Source: VAZQ01 sp963821505 (GTDB lineage Bacteria; Pseudomonadota; Alphaproteobacteria; Rhizobiales; Xanthobacteraceae). Taken from it: a DNA stretch of 64,000 bases. A model generated the notes under the pieces. That model made no database searches, had not been told where the DNA came from, and was given only the letters and a program-made list of their open reading frames with translations. Below, piece by piece: positions 53,225-63,725 of the stretch (position 1 is the first letter of the stretch; each line of letters opens with the position of its first letter). The stretch spans positions 310,001 to 374,000 of the forward strand of contig CAWGEH010000010.1 of the NCBI GenBank assembly GCA_963821505.1, written 5' to 3'. The position numbers and the translations under genes were made by a program.

Positions 53225-54997
53225 ATGGACGACGCCTGCCGATATTCCGATCGTCCGTTCGCATTCCTCGCCCGCTACATCAAGATGCGGCCCATCGCCC
53301 ACGCGGTCATCGTAATCGCCGTCGTGGCGGCGGTCGCATGCTCGGTCGGGGCGCAGTACGGCGTAAAGCTCCTCGTGGATACGTTGTCGGAGGGACTCTA
53401 TGGCGCCAATGCCCATAACGCGTGGCTCGGGTTCCTGCTGTTGGCGACCCTGATTGCCGCCGACAACCTTCTGTGGCGGGTGGCCAGCTGGATCGCCAGC
53501 TTTACCTTTGTCGCCGTAACCGGGGACCTGCGGCGCGATCTGTTTCGCCACCTCACCGGGCAGGCACCCAGCTACTTCGCCGAGCGGATGCCCGGGACGC
53601 TGACGAGCCGAATTACCGCCACTTCCAACGCGGTCTTCACCTTGCAGAACATGTTCATCTGGAACGTGTTGCCGCCCTGCATGGCGACCGTCGTTGCGAT
53701 CGCTTTTGTGCTCACGGTAAGCGTGCCGATGGCCGCCGCCTTGATGGCGCTTTCCGGTATTTTGGTGCTCGCCATGTTTCGCCTCGCCGCCGCGGGCAGG
53801 CCGCTGCATCACGAATTCGCCGACAAGGCCGCGGCGGTCGACGGAGAAATGGTGGACGTCGTCGGCAATATGGGCCTGGTGTGGTCGTTTTGCGGGATTG
53901 GCCGCGAGCACCGCCGGCTTGACGCCACCATCGATCGCGAGATGGCGGCGCGCCGGCGCAGCCTGCTGTACCTGGAGAAGCTGCGCCTGTTCCACGCCGG
54001 GGTCACCGTCCTTTTGACCATTGCCTTGTTGGCCTGGGCGATTGCGCTGTGGCAGAACGGCGCCGCGACCGCGGGCGACGTCGTGCTGGTGTGCACCCTG
54101 GGGCTTTCGATCTTGCATGCCACGCGGGACCTGGCGGTGGCATTGGTGGACGTCACCCAGCACCTGGCACGTCTCTCCGAGGCGCTGGCGACCCTTCTTA
54201 TTCCCCATCGCCTGCGGGATCATCCCGAGGCGACGTCGCTGGTGCGCTCGGGGGCGAGCGTCGCGTTCGAGAACATTGCCTTCGCTTATCCCGATGCACG
54301 CAGGGTGTTCACGGACTTCAGCCTGCGCATCGAACCCGGGCAGCGCGTCGGTCTCATCGGCCAATCAGGTTGCGGCAAGTCGACCCTGTTCATGTTGTTG
54401 CAGCGCTTTTACGACCTGCAGGGCGGGCGGATTCTGATCGGCGGCCAGGACGTTGCGCGGGTGACCCAGGAGAGCTTGCGGGCGGCCATTGCCGTCGTCC
54501 CGCAGGACATATCCTTGTTTCACCGCTCCGTCATGGAGAACATCCGTTACGGCCGGCCGGAGGCGTCCGATGCAGACGTGCATGAAGCCATCGTCGCATC
54601 CAATTGCGCCTCCTTCATCGAGAATCTGCCCGAGGGTGCCGCAACCATGGTCGGCGACCGCGGCGTGAAGCTGTCGCCCGGCCAGCGCCAGCGCATCGGC
54701 ATTGCTCGTGCCTTTCTCAAGGATGCGCCAATTCTCCTGCTCGATGAAGCGACTTCGGCCCTCGACAGCGAGTCCGAGGAGGCCGTTCGCGAGGCCCTCG
54801 ATCGCCTGATGGGGGGCCGCAGCGTCATCGCAATCGCTCACCGCTTGTCGAGCTTGCGCAGTTTCGATCGAATCGTCGTGCTGCAGGCCGGAACGGTGTG
54901 TGAGGACGGGCCGCCGAACGTGCTGATGAAACGCAAGGGCGTTTACGGCAATCTGGTGCGGCGAGAGGTGGCGCGGCTGGCGAAACAAGCCGCGTAG
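53225..54997 (+). CDS. ABC exporter, fused membrane and ATPase domains
   Basis: The 590-residue half-transporter has six helices (about 20-310) and an ATPase domain with Walker A LIGQSGCGKSTLFMLLQ, Q-loop VVPQDISLFH, Walker B PILLLDEATSALDSESEEA and H-loop AIAHRLSS. The signature reads KLSPGQRQRIGIARAF: the first Gly of LSGGQ is Pro. It resembles lipid or oligosaccharide exporters (MsbA/NdvA-like). The substrate is not known. ATG 53225 begins MDDACRYSDRPF. Confidence 0.9.
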   Translation: MDDACRYSDRPFAFLARYIKMRPIAHAVIVIAVVAAVACSVGAQYGVKLLVDTLSEGLYGANAHNAWLGFLLLATLIAADNLLWRVASWIASFTFVAVTGDLRRDLFRHLTGQAPSYFAERMPGTLTSRITATSNAVFTLQNMFIWNVLPPCMATVVAIAFVLTVSVPMAAALMALSGILVLAMFRLAAAGRPLHHEFADKAAAVDGEMVDVVGNMGLVWSFCGIGREHRRLDATIDREMAARRRSLLYLEKLRLFHAGVTVLLTIALLAWAIALWQNGAATAGDVVLVCTLGLSILHATRDLAVALVDVTQHLARLSEALATLLIPHRLRDHPEATSLVRSGASVAFENIAFAYPDARRVFTDFSLRIEPGQRVGLIGQSGCGKSTLFMLLQRFYDLQGGRILIGGQDVARVTQESLRAAIAVVPQDISLFHRSVMENIRYGRPEASDADVHEAIVASNCASFIENLPEGAATMVGDRGVKLSPGQRQRIGIARAFLKDAPILLLDEATSALDSESEEAVREALDRLMGGRSVIAIAHRLSSLRSFDRIVVLQAGTVCEDGPPNVLMKRKGVYGNLVRREVARLAKQAA

Positions 54998-55254
54998 TCT
55001 CCACGCGAGCGAGGCCGTGAGACTCCGCGCGCCGGGTGACGCGGGGCGGGGCGGCGGTCGCATTCGAAGATGCATGATGGACAACTCCGACAAACTGTCT
55101 GTCCCGCCATGCCAGGGCAGCGCTTGGCGCCTGCGCCAAACCCGACTGACGCTGCGAAGGGGCGAGCCTTGGGGCGTTACGGTCGGGTGGATCCCGAGGA
55201 CTTAGCGCGCGCCCCTCGAACGCCGAAAACCTCGATTTTCCGGCCGCTTGCGCC
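54998..55254. other. Intergenic stretch before the str operon promoter
   Basis: No gene is supported; small frames here lack ribosome sites and similarity. Confidence 0.4.
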
Positions 55255-55283
55255 TTGACTTCGCCCCCACCCGCCGATACATA
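55255..55283 (+). promoter_or_regulatory. Sigma70-type promoter of the str operon
   Basis: TTGACT (55255-55260), a 17-bp spacer and TACATA (55278-55283), about 330 bp before rpsL. It shares its -10 with the rplJ promoter, suggesting common control of the two operons. Confidence 0.75.
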
Positions 55284-55614
55284 CCGCCCACTTTTCGGCA
55301 GGCGGTGAGCTTCGCTTGCTCGGAACGGCGTGCCCGAACCCCGCTAAACCATTGAGATCATTAGGTCTCATTCGGCTGCGGATGGGCGTCACCAGCCTCG
55401 AGAAATGAAGCTCAGACGCTGCCTCTGACGACTGTCAGATGAGAAGTGCATGACCGCTTGGCGCTTCTTGCGCCACGGTCCTCTGTGAAACGGGTGAGCG
55501 CCGAACGCACCGGGAGCGGAAGGCGCTCTTCCGTTTTGCGCGTTGGGACGAACCCATTCCCTTTGCGCTCCCGCCGACCGCGGGGATGAAGGGACGAAGG
55601 ATTGCAGGCGAACG

Positions 55615-55986
55615 ATGCCGACCATCAATCAGCTGATCCGCAAGCCGCGCGTCACCCAGCACGCGAAGAAGAAAGTGCCGGCGCTGCAGCAGAGTCCGCA
55701 GAAGCGTGGCGTATGCACGCGCGTCTACACGACCACGCCGAAGAAGCCGAACTCGGCGTTGCGCAAGGTCGCGAAGGTGCGGTTGACCAACGGCTTCGAG
55801 GTGATCGGATACATCCCGGGCGAGGGCCACAATCTGCAGGAACACTCGGTGGTGATGATCCGTGGCGGCCGCGTGAAAGACCTGCCTGGCGTTCGCTACC
55901 ACATCCTGCGCGGTGTGCTCGATACCCAAGGCGTGAAGAACCGCAAGCAGAGGCGCTCCAAATATGGAGCAAAACGACCCAAGTAA
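55615..55986 (+). CDS. rpsL: 30S ribosomal protein S12
   Basis: The 123-residue protein sits at the decoding centre. It shows PTINQLIRKPRVTQHAKKK, TTTPKKPNSALRKVAKVRL and KDLPGVRYHILRGVLDTQG. Lysines at the two classical streptomycin-resistance positions are wild type. Its stop codon lies in a hairpin loop. Confidence 0.98.
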   Translation: MPTINQLIRKPRVTQHAKKKVPALQQSPQKRGVCTRVYTTTPKKPNSALRKVAKVRLTNGFEVIGYIPGEGHNLQEHSVVMIRGGRVKDLPGVRYHILRGVLDTQGVKNRKQRRSKYGAKRPK

Positions 55987-56000
55987 TTGGGTCGTTTTGC
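55969..56000 (+). terminator. rpsL-rpsG hairpin, possible attenuator
   Basis: GCAAAACGACCCA (55969-55981) pairs perfectly with TGGGTCGTTTTGC (55988-56000) around a 6-base loop that contains the rpsL TAA stop. The 3' arm holds the T-run. A terminating ribosome would cover the hairpin, so it may set rpsL/rpsG ratios. Confidence 0.65.
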
Positions 56001-56147
56001 GTAGGCCCCCGGGGAAGCGAGGCAAAGCCGAGCGAGACCCGGGAAACCGAGAGGCAGACTGACACCGGTGTTCCGGCAACGATAGAACCGAGACGTGGGT
56101 AGCCGGACCAGCCCGGCCACGATAGAGCGAAGACCAAGGACCGACGC

Positions 56148-56618
56148 ATGTCCCGCCGCCATAGTGCCGAGAAGCGAGAAATCAACCCGGACCCGAAATA
56201 CGGGAACGTGGTGGTCTCCAAGTTCATGAACTCGATCATGCGCGCCGGCAAGAAGTCGGTGGCCGAGAGCATCGTCTATGGCGCGCTCGAGATCATCGAG
56301 GGCAAGACGAAGCAGAATCCGGTTTCGATCTTCGAGCAGGCGCTCGACAATGTCATGCCGTCGATCGAAGTCCGCTCGCGGCGGGTCGGCGGCGCGACCT
56401 ATCAGGTGCCGGTGGAAGTGCGGACGACGCGCCGGCAGGCGCTCGGCATCCGTTGGATCATCTCCGCCGCACGCGAGCGCAACGAAAAGACGATGACGGA
56501 GCGGCTCTCGGCCGAGCTGCTCGATGCATCCAACAGCCGGGGAAACGCGGTCAAGAAGCGCGAGGACACCCACCGCATGGCTGAGGCCAACCGGGCGTTT
56601 TCGCATTATCGCTGGTGA
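56148..56618 (+). CDS. rpsG: 30S ribosomal protein S7
   Basis: The 156-residue protein nucleates the 30S head and in E. coli regulates the str operon. It shows MSRRHSAEKREINPDPKYGN, FMNSIMRAGKKSVAESIVYG and the C-terminal KREDTHRMAEANRAFSHYRW. Confidence 0.98.
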   Translation: MSRRHSAEKREINPDPKYGNVVVSKFMNSIMRAGKKSVAESIVYGALEIIEGKTKQNPVSIFEQALDNVMPSIEVRSRRVGGATYQVPVEVRTTRRQALGIRWIISAARERNEKTMTERLSAELLDASNSRGNAVKKREDTHRMAEANRAFSHYRW

Positions 56619-56650
56619 CCGCCAGCAGGAGATCGAGGACTTAGCCGCTC

Positions 56651-58725
56651 ATGCCCCGCAGCCATCCTATCGAGGACTACCGCAATTTCGGCATCATGGC
56701 CCACATCGATGCCGGGAAGACGACGACGACCGAGCGGATCCTCTATTACACCGGCAAGAGCCACAAGATGGGCGAGGTGCATGAAGGCGCCGCGACCATG
56801 GATTGGATGGAGCAGGAGCAGGAGCGCGGCATCACCATTACCTCCGCTGCGACCACCGCATTCTGGACGAACAAGCGGCTCAACATCATCGACACGCCCG
56901 GCCACGTTGATTTCACCATCGAGGTGGAGCGCAGCCTGCGCGTGCTGGACGGCGCGGTGTGCGTGCTCGACAGCAATCAGGGGGTCGAGCCGCAGACCGA
57001 GACGGTTTGGCGGCAGGGCGACAAATACAAGGTCCCGCGCATCGTGTTCTGCAACAAGATGGACAAGATCGGTGCGGACTTCTTCCAGTGCCTCAAGGAC
57101 ATCGTCGATCGCCTGGGCGCCAAGCCGGTGGCGATCCAGCTTCCGATCGGGAGCGAGAACCAATTCAAGGGCGTGATCGACCTCGTGCGCATGGTGGGCG
57201 TCGTTTGGGACGACGAGACGCTCGGCGCCAAGTATCACGACGTCGAGATTCCGGCCGATATGGTCGAGCAGGCCAAGGAATACCGCGAGAAGATGATCGA
57301 GGCCGCGGTCGAGCTCGACGACGATGCGATGGCCGCCTATCTCGACGGCAAAGAGCCCGACGAAGCCACGCTCAAGGGCCTCATCCGCAAGGCGGTGATC
57401 ACCGGGGCGTTCTTTCCGGTGTTGTGCGGCTCCGCCTTCAAGAACAAGGGCGTGCAGCCGCTGCTCGATGCGGTTGTCGATTACCTGCCGTCGCCGCTCG
57501 ATGTGCCGCCGATCAAGGGCATCGACAGCAAGGGCAACGAGGTCGTGCGCAAGCCGTCCGACAGCGAGCCGCTGGCGATGCTCGCCTTCAAGATCATGGA
57601 CGATCCCTTCGTCGGCACCATCACTTTCTGCCGGATCTATTCCGGCCGGCTCGAAAGCGGCACCGGCGTCATCAACTCCACCAAGGACCGTAAGGAGCGC
57701 ATCGGCCGCATGCTGCTGATGCATGCGAACAATCGCGAGGACATCAAGGAGGCCTTTGCCGGCGACATCGTCGCGCTCGCGGGTCTCAAGGAGGTGCGCA
57801 CCGGCGACACGCTGTGCGATGCGCAGAAGACGGTGATCCTGGAGAAGATGGAATTCCCCGATCCGGTGATCGAGATCGCGATCGAGCCGAAATCGAAAGC
57901 CGACCAGGAGAAGCTCGGTGTCGCGCTCGCCAAGCTCGTGGCCGAGGACCCGTCATTCCGGGTCACGACCGACCAGGAGTCGGGCCAGACCATCCTCAAA
58001 GGTATGGGCGAGCTTCATCTCGACATCAAGGTCGACATCCTCAAGCGCACCTACAAGGTCGACGCCAATATCGGCGCGCCGCAGGTCGCCTATCGCGAGA
58101 AGATCACCAAACAGGTCACCGTCGACCACACGCACAAGAAGCAGACCGGCGGGTCCGGCCAGTTCGCCCGCGTCAAGATCGTGGCGGAACCATTGCCGCC
58201 GGCCGGAGGCTTCGAGTTCGAGAACGAAGTCGTCGGCGGCACGGTGCCGAAGGAATACATCCCCGGCGTCGAGAAGGGTCTCGAATCGGTGCTGGGCTCC
58301 GGCGTGCTGGCCGGCTTCCCGGTGGTCGATCTCAAGGTGACGCTGATCGACGGCGCCTACCACGACGTCGAACTCGTCGGCGCTCGCGTTCGAGATCTGC
58401 GGCGCGCACGGCGCTGCGCGAGGCGCTGCAGAAGGGCTCGCCCGTTCTGCTCGAGCCGATCATGAAGGTCGAGGTGGTGACGCCCGAGGACTATACCGGC
58501 TCGGTCATCGGCGATCTCAATTCCCGGCGCGGGCAGATCCAGGGCCAGGACATGCGCGGCAACGCCAACGTCGTCAACGCGATGGTGCCGCTCGCCAACA
58601 TGTTCGGCTATGTGAGCAATCTGCGCTCCATGTCGCAGGGGCGCGCCACCTTCACCATGCAATTCGATCACTACGAACAGGTTCCCTCGGCGGTTGCCGC
58701 CGAGATCCAGGCGAAGTTCGCCTGA
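56651..58725 (+). CDS. fusA: Elongation factor G, two frameshifts
   Basis: The translocase GTPase shows G1 AHIDAGKTTTTERILYYTG, a canonical switch I RGITITSAATTAFW, G3 DTPGHVDFT and NKMDKIGADF. Two one-base insertions break the frame near the end: an A in GAACTC at 58371-58372 (for GACTC) and a T in GATCTGCG at 58398. Removing both gives HDVDSSALAFEIAARTALRE and a normal 690-residue protein ending YEQVPSAVAAEIQAKFA. Domain V is intact. Because EF-G is essential, sequence error is the best reading. Confidence 0.96.
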
Positions 58726-58762
58726 CGAGTCGAAGCGAAAAGATCACGAGACGGAGAGTCCC

Positions 58763-59971
<1,209 letters not shown>

Positions 59972-59989
59972 GGACCGCGGCCAGAGTTT

Positions 59990-60090
59990 TAGACGACGGA
60001 GGACAGACGATGGACAACAGACCAGCATGATGGCGCGAGGACAGCTCATCCGTCCTCTGTGGTCCGCGCGCTGTCGTCCGTCATCGGAGC
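59990..60090. repeat. GACGACAGAGGACGGA inverted-repeat family, copy 4
   Basis: TTTAGACGACGGAGGACAGA is mirrored by CATCCGTCCTCTGTGGTCC and GCTGTCGTCCGTCATC. It fills the tuf-rpsJ gap, the same setting as the copy between rpoB and rpoC. Confidence 0.75.
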
Positions 60091-60094
60091 AACC

Positions 60095-60403
60095 ATGAAC
60101 GGTCAGAATATCCGCATCCGGCTCAAGGCGTTCGATCACCGCATCCTCGATGCGTCGACGCGCGAGATCGTGGCGACGGCCAAGCGCACCGGTGCGCAGG
60201 TGCGCGGCCCGATTCCGCTGCCGACCAGGATCGAGAAATTCACGGTCAACCGTTCGCCGCACATCGACAAGAAGAGCCGCGAGCAGTTCGAGATGCGCAC
60301 GCACAAGCGGCTGCTCGACATCGTCGATCCGACGCCGCAGACCGTGGACGCGCTGATGAAGCTCGATCTTGCCGCCGGCGTCGACGTCGAGATCAAGCTC
60401 TGA
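60095..60403 (+). CDS. rpsJ: 30S ribosomal protein S10
   Basis: The 102-residue protein (MNGQNIRIRLKAFDHRILDA, RGPIPLPTRIEKFTVNRSPH, EQFEMRTHKRLLDI) is a 30S head protein and, as NusE, an antitermination factor partnering NusB and NusG. It starts the S10 operon. Confidence 0.98.
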   Translation: MNGQNIRIRLKAFDHRILDASTREIVATAKRTGAQVRGPIPLPTRIEKFTVNRSPHIDKKSREQFEMRTHKRLLDIVDPTPQTVDALMKLDLAAGVDVEIKL

Positions 60404-60437
60404 GCGGGAACGGACGAAAAAGTAAGGAACATCGAAC

Positions 60438-61205
60438 ATGCGTTCCGGGGTGATCGCACAGAAGGTCGGGATGACCCGCGTCTTTACCGACGGCGGAGAG
60501 CATGTGCCGGTGACGGTGCTGCGCCTCGCCAATTGCCAGGTCGTCGCCCACCGCACCAGGGACAAGAACGGCTACGTCGCGCTGCAGCTCGGCTCCGGCA
60601 CGCGCAAGCCGAAGAATCTGACCAAGGCGGACCGCGGTCATTTCGCCGTCGCCAAGGTCGAGCCCAAGCGCAGGCTCGCCGAATTTCGCGTGGAGGAAGG
60701 CGATCTGATTCCGGTCGGCGCCGAGATCACCGCCGATCATTTCGTCGTCGGCCAATTTGTCGACGTCACCGGCACCTCGATCGGCAAGGGCTTTGCCGGC
60801 GGCATGAAACGCTGGAATTTCGGGGGGCTGCGGGCCTCGCATGGAGTGTCGATCTCCCATCGCTCCATCGGTTCCACCGGCGGCCGCCAGGATCCCGGCA
60901 AGACCTTCAAGAACAAGAAGATGCCCGGCCATATGGGGGTTGACCGGGTCACCACGCTCAATCTCAAGGTGGTGCAAACCGACGTCGAACGCGGCCTCAT
61001 CCTGGTCGAAGGCGCGGTGCCGGGTGCGAAAGGCGGCTGGATCACGCTGCGCGACGCCGTGAAGAAGAAGCTGCCGAAGGACGCCCCCAAGCCGGGCAAG
61101 TTCCGCTTGCCGGAGGCGGCGCCCGCCACCGGCGGCAGCGCCGGGGCCGCGCCCGCCGAGGCCGGCACGGAAGCAGGCAAGCCGGCCGCGAAGGAGGGCG
61201 CGTGA
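60438..61205 (+). CDS. rplC: 50S ribosomal protein L3
   Basis: The 255-residue protein reaches the peptidyl transferase centre. It shows MRSGVIAQKVGMTRVFTDGG, GLRASHGVSISHRSIGSTGG and KKMPGHMGVDRVTTLNLKV. The C-terminus has an Ala/Pro/Gly-rich extension of about 35 residues, longer than in E. coli but common in the order. Confidence 0.97.
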   Translation: MRSGVIAQKVGMTRVFTDGGEHVPVTVLRLANCQVVAHRTRDKNGYVALQLGSGTRKPKNLTKADRGHFAVAKVEPKRRLAEFRVEEGDLIPVGAEITADHFVVGQFVDVTGTSIGKGFAGGMKRWNFGGLRASHGVSISHRSIGSTGGRQDPGKTFKNKKMPGHMGVDRVTTLNLKVVQTDVERGLILVEGAVPGAKGGWITLRDAVKKKLPKDAPKPGKFRLPEAAPATGGSAGAAPAEAGTEAGKPAAKEGA

Positions 61206-61206
61206 C

Positions 61207-61827
61207 ATGCAACTGAAGATCATGTCGCTCGATGGCGAGGCGGCGGGTTCGGTCGAGCTGTCGGACGCGATCTTTGGCCTCGAGCCGCGGGCGGACATCC
61301 TGCACCGCTGCGTGCGCTGGCAGCTCGCCAAGCGCCAGCGCGGCACGCACGACGTCAAGAACCGCGCCGAGATCAACCGCACCGGCAAGAAGATGTATCG
61401 GCAGAAAGGCACCGGCTCGGCCCGGCACGGTCCCGCCAGGGTCAATCTCTTCCGCGGCGGCGGACGTTCGTTCGGACCGACCCCGCGCAGCCACGCGATC
61501 GACCTGCCGAAGAAGGTGCGCGCGCTCGCGCTCAAGCACGCCTTGTCCGCCAAGGCCAAGGATGGCGGCATCATCGTGCTCGACAGGGCCACCGTGAAGG
61601 ACGGCAAGACCAGCGCCTTGCAGAAGAACTTCGCCAAGCTCGGGCTGACCAGCGCGCTCATCATCGACGGCGCCGAGGTCGAGGCGAATTTCGCCCTTGC
61701 CGCGCGCAACATCCCCAACATCGACGTGCTGCCGGTGCAAGGCATCAACGTCTACGACATCCTGCGGCGGCAGATGCTGGTGCTGACCAAGTCGGCGCTG
61801 GAAGCGCTGGAGGCACGTTTCAAATGA
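61207..61827 (+). CDS. rplD: 50S ribosomal protein L4
   Basis: The 206-residue protein lines the exit tunnel with the loop GTHDVKNRAEINRTGKKMYR and QKGTGSARHGPARVNLFRGG. In E. coli L4 represses the S10 operon. The stop overlaps the rplW start. Confidence 0.97.
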   Translation: MQLKIMSLDGEAAGSVELSDAIFGLEPRADILHRCVRWQLAKRQRGTHDVKNRAEINRTGKKMYRQKGTGSARHGPARVNLFRGGGRSFGPTPRSHAIDLPKKVRALALKHALSAKAKDGGIIVLDRATVKDGKTSALQKNFAKLGLTSALIIDGAEVEANFALAARNIPNIDVLPVQGINVYDILRRQMLVLTKSALEALEARFK

Positions 61828-62123
61828 GCACCACCGATCCGCGCCACTACGACGTGATCATCGCGCCGGTGATCACCGAGAAGGCGACGCTCGCCTCGGA
61901 GCACAGCCAGGTGATGTTCAAGGTCGCCAAGCACGCGACCAAGCCGCAGATCAAGGAGGCGGTCGAGAAGCTCTTCGACGTCAAGGTCAAGGACGTCAAT
62001 ACCCATGTCCGCAAAGGCAAGATCAAGGCCTTCAAGGGGACGGTGGGCGAACAGTCGGAAGTCAAGCGCGCGATCGTGACCCTCGAAGAGGGCTACAGCA
62101 TCGACGTGACGACGGGTCTGTAA
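61824..62123 (+). CDS. rplW: 50S ribosomal protein L23
   Basis: The 99-residue protein sits at the tunnel exit and docks trigger factor and SRP. It shows HYDVIIAPVITEKATLASEH, KVKDVNTHVRKGKIKAFKG and overlaps rplD by ATGA. Confidence 0.97.
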   Translation: MSTTDPRHYDVIIAPVITEKATLASEHSQVMFKVAKHATKPQIKEAVEKLFDVKVKDVNTHVRKGKIKAFKGTVGEQSEVKRAIVTLEEGYSIDVTTGL

Positions 62124-62135
62124 GGGAGCGGCGCA

Positions 62136-62972
62136 ATGGCACTCAAGTCCTATAATCCCGTCACGCCTAGCCAGCGCCAGCTCGTTCTGGTCGATCGCTC
62201 CGGCCTTTACCGCGGCGCCCCGGTGAAGACGCTGACCGAAGGCAAGCACTCGAGCGGCGGCCGCAACAACAACGGCCGCATCACCGTGCGTTTCCGCGGC
62301 GGCGGTCACAAGCAGGCGTACCGCAAGATCGATTTCCAGCGCCGCAAATTCGACGTTCCGGCCAAGGTCGAGCGCATCGAATATGATCCCAATCGCACCG
62401 GCTTCATCGCGTTGATCAAGTACGACGACGGCGAACTGGCTTATATCCTCGCGCCGCAACGGCTCTCGCAGGGCGATACCGTCGTGTCGGGGGAGCACGC
62501 GGACGTGAAGCCGGGCAATGCCATGCCGGTTGGCAACATCCCGATCGGCACCATCGTGCACAATATCGAGATCAAGATCGGCAAGGGCGGACAGATCGCG
62601 CGCTCCGCCGGCACGTATGCGCAGATCGTCGGTCGCGACGGCGACTACGTCATCTTGCGCCTGAACTCGACCGAGCAACGCCTGGTGCATGGCCGCTGCA
62701 TGGCGTCGATCGGCGCGGTGTCGAACCCCGACAATATGAACGTCTCGATCGGGAAAGCCGGACGCAAGCGCTGGATGGGACGCATGCCGCACAACCGCGG
62801 CGTGACGATGAACCCCATCGACCATCCGCATGGCGGCGGCGAGGGCCGCACCTCGGGCGGACGGCATCCGGTGACGCCGTGGGGCTTCCCGACCAAGGGC
62901 AAGAAGACCCGCAGGAACAAGTCGACCACCAAGTTCATCATTGCGAGCCGCCACGCGCGGAAGAAGAGATAG
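62136..62972 (+). CDS. rplB: 50S ribosomal protein L2
   Basis: The 278-residue protein shows GGRNNNGRITVRFRGGGHKQ, the conserved MNPIDHPHGGGEGRTSGGRH with the key His, and TKGKKTRRNKSTTKFIIASR. It is needed for subunit joining and peptidyl transfer. Confidence 0.98.
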   Translation: MALKSYNPVTPSQRQLVLVDRSGLYRGAPVKTLTEGKHSSGGRNNNGRITVRFRGGGHKQAYRKIDFQRRKFDVPAKVERIEYDPNRTGFIALIKYDDGELAYILAPQRLSQGDTVVSGEHADVKPGNAMPVGNIPIGTIVHNIEIKIGKGGQIARSAGTYAQIVGRDGDYVILRLNSTEQRLVHGRCMASIGAVSNPDNMNVSIGKAGRKRWMGRMPHNRGVTMNPIDHPHGGGEGRTSGGRHPVTPWGFPTKGKKTRRNKSTTKFIIASRHARKKR

Positions 62973-62985
62973 AGAGGACGGCATC

Positions 62986-63315
62986 ATGGCGCGTTCGATC
63001 TGGAAGGGTCCGTTCGTCGACGGCTATCTGCTCAAGAAGGCGGAGGCGTCGCGCGCGTCGGGCCGCCACGAAATGATCCGGATCTGGAGCCGGCGCTCGA
63101 CCGTGCTGCCGCAGTTCGTGGGACTGACCTTCGGCGTCTACAACGGCCAGAAGCATATCCCGGTGCTGGTGACCGAGGAGATGGTCGGTCACAAGTTCGG
63201 AGAGTTCGCGCCGACGCGAACGTTCTACGGCCATTCGTCGGATCGCAAGGCGAAGCGTGCGTCCGGTCCTGCCGGCCCCGCGGCGGCTGCGCCGGCGGCC
63301 GGCGGCAGCTCGTAA
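62986..63315 (+). CDS. rpsS: 30S ribosomal protein S19
   Basis: The 109-residue protein shows MARSIWKGPFVDGYLLKKAE, MIRIWSRRSTVLPQFVGLT and KFGEFAPTRTFYGHSSDRK. A Pro/Ala/Gly tail of about 18 residues extends past the usual 92-residue end. Confidence 0.97.
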   Translation: MARSIWKGPFVDGYLLKKAEASRASGRHEMIRIWSRRSTVLPQFVGLTFGVYNGQKHIPVLVTEEMVGHKFGEFAPTRTFYGHSSDRKAKRASGPAGPAAAAPAAGGSS

Positions 63316-63331
63316 ACCGAAGAGGGCGAAA

Positions 63332-63715
63332 ATGGGCAAGAAGGCACGCGAACGCGCGCTTGCCGAGAACGAGGCGAAAGCGGTCGCCCGCATGCTGCGG
63401 GTGAGCCCGCAGAAGCTCAATCTCGTGGCGCAGCTCATCCGCGGCAAGAAGGTGGCGACCGCGCTGGCCGATCTCGAATTCTCGCGCAAGCGCATCGCCC
63501 GCGACGTGCGCAAGTGCCTGGAGTTGGCGATCGCCAACGCCGAGAACAATCACGACCTCGACGTCGACGATCTCGTCGTCGCCGAGGCGCATGTCGGCAA
63601 GGCGATCGTGATCAAGCGTTTTCATCCGCGCGGCCGCGGCCGCATGGGCCGGATATTCAAGCCGTTCGCAAACCTGACGATCGTCGTGCGTCAGGTCGAG
63701 CTGGCGGCTTCTTGA
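63332..63715 (+). CDS. rplV: 50S ribosomal protein L22
   Basis: The 127-residue tunnel protein shows AVARMLRVSPQKLNLVAQLI, RGKKVATALADLEFSRKRIA and the beta-hairpin KRFHPRGRGRMGRIFKPF. ATG 63332 follows AGAGGG. Confidence 0.97.
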   Translation: MGKKARERALAENEAKAVARMLRVSPQKLNLVAQLIRGKKVATALADLEFSRKRIARDVRKCLELAIANAENNHDLDVDDLVVAEAHVGKAIVIKRFHPRGRGRMGRIFKPFANLTIVVRQVELAAS

Positions 63716-63725
63716 GAGGTAACCA

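Noticed and set aside
56651..58725. fusA as a true pseudogene
   Set aside because: All EF-G motifs are intact on both sides of the breaks and no other EF-G is seen; two single-base errors explain it better.
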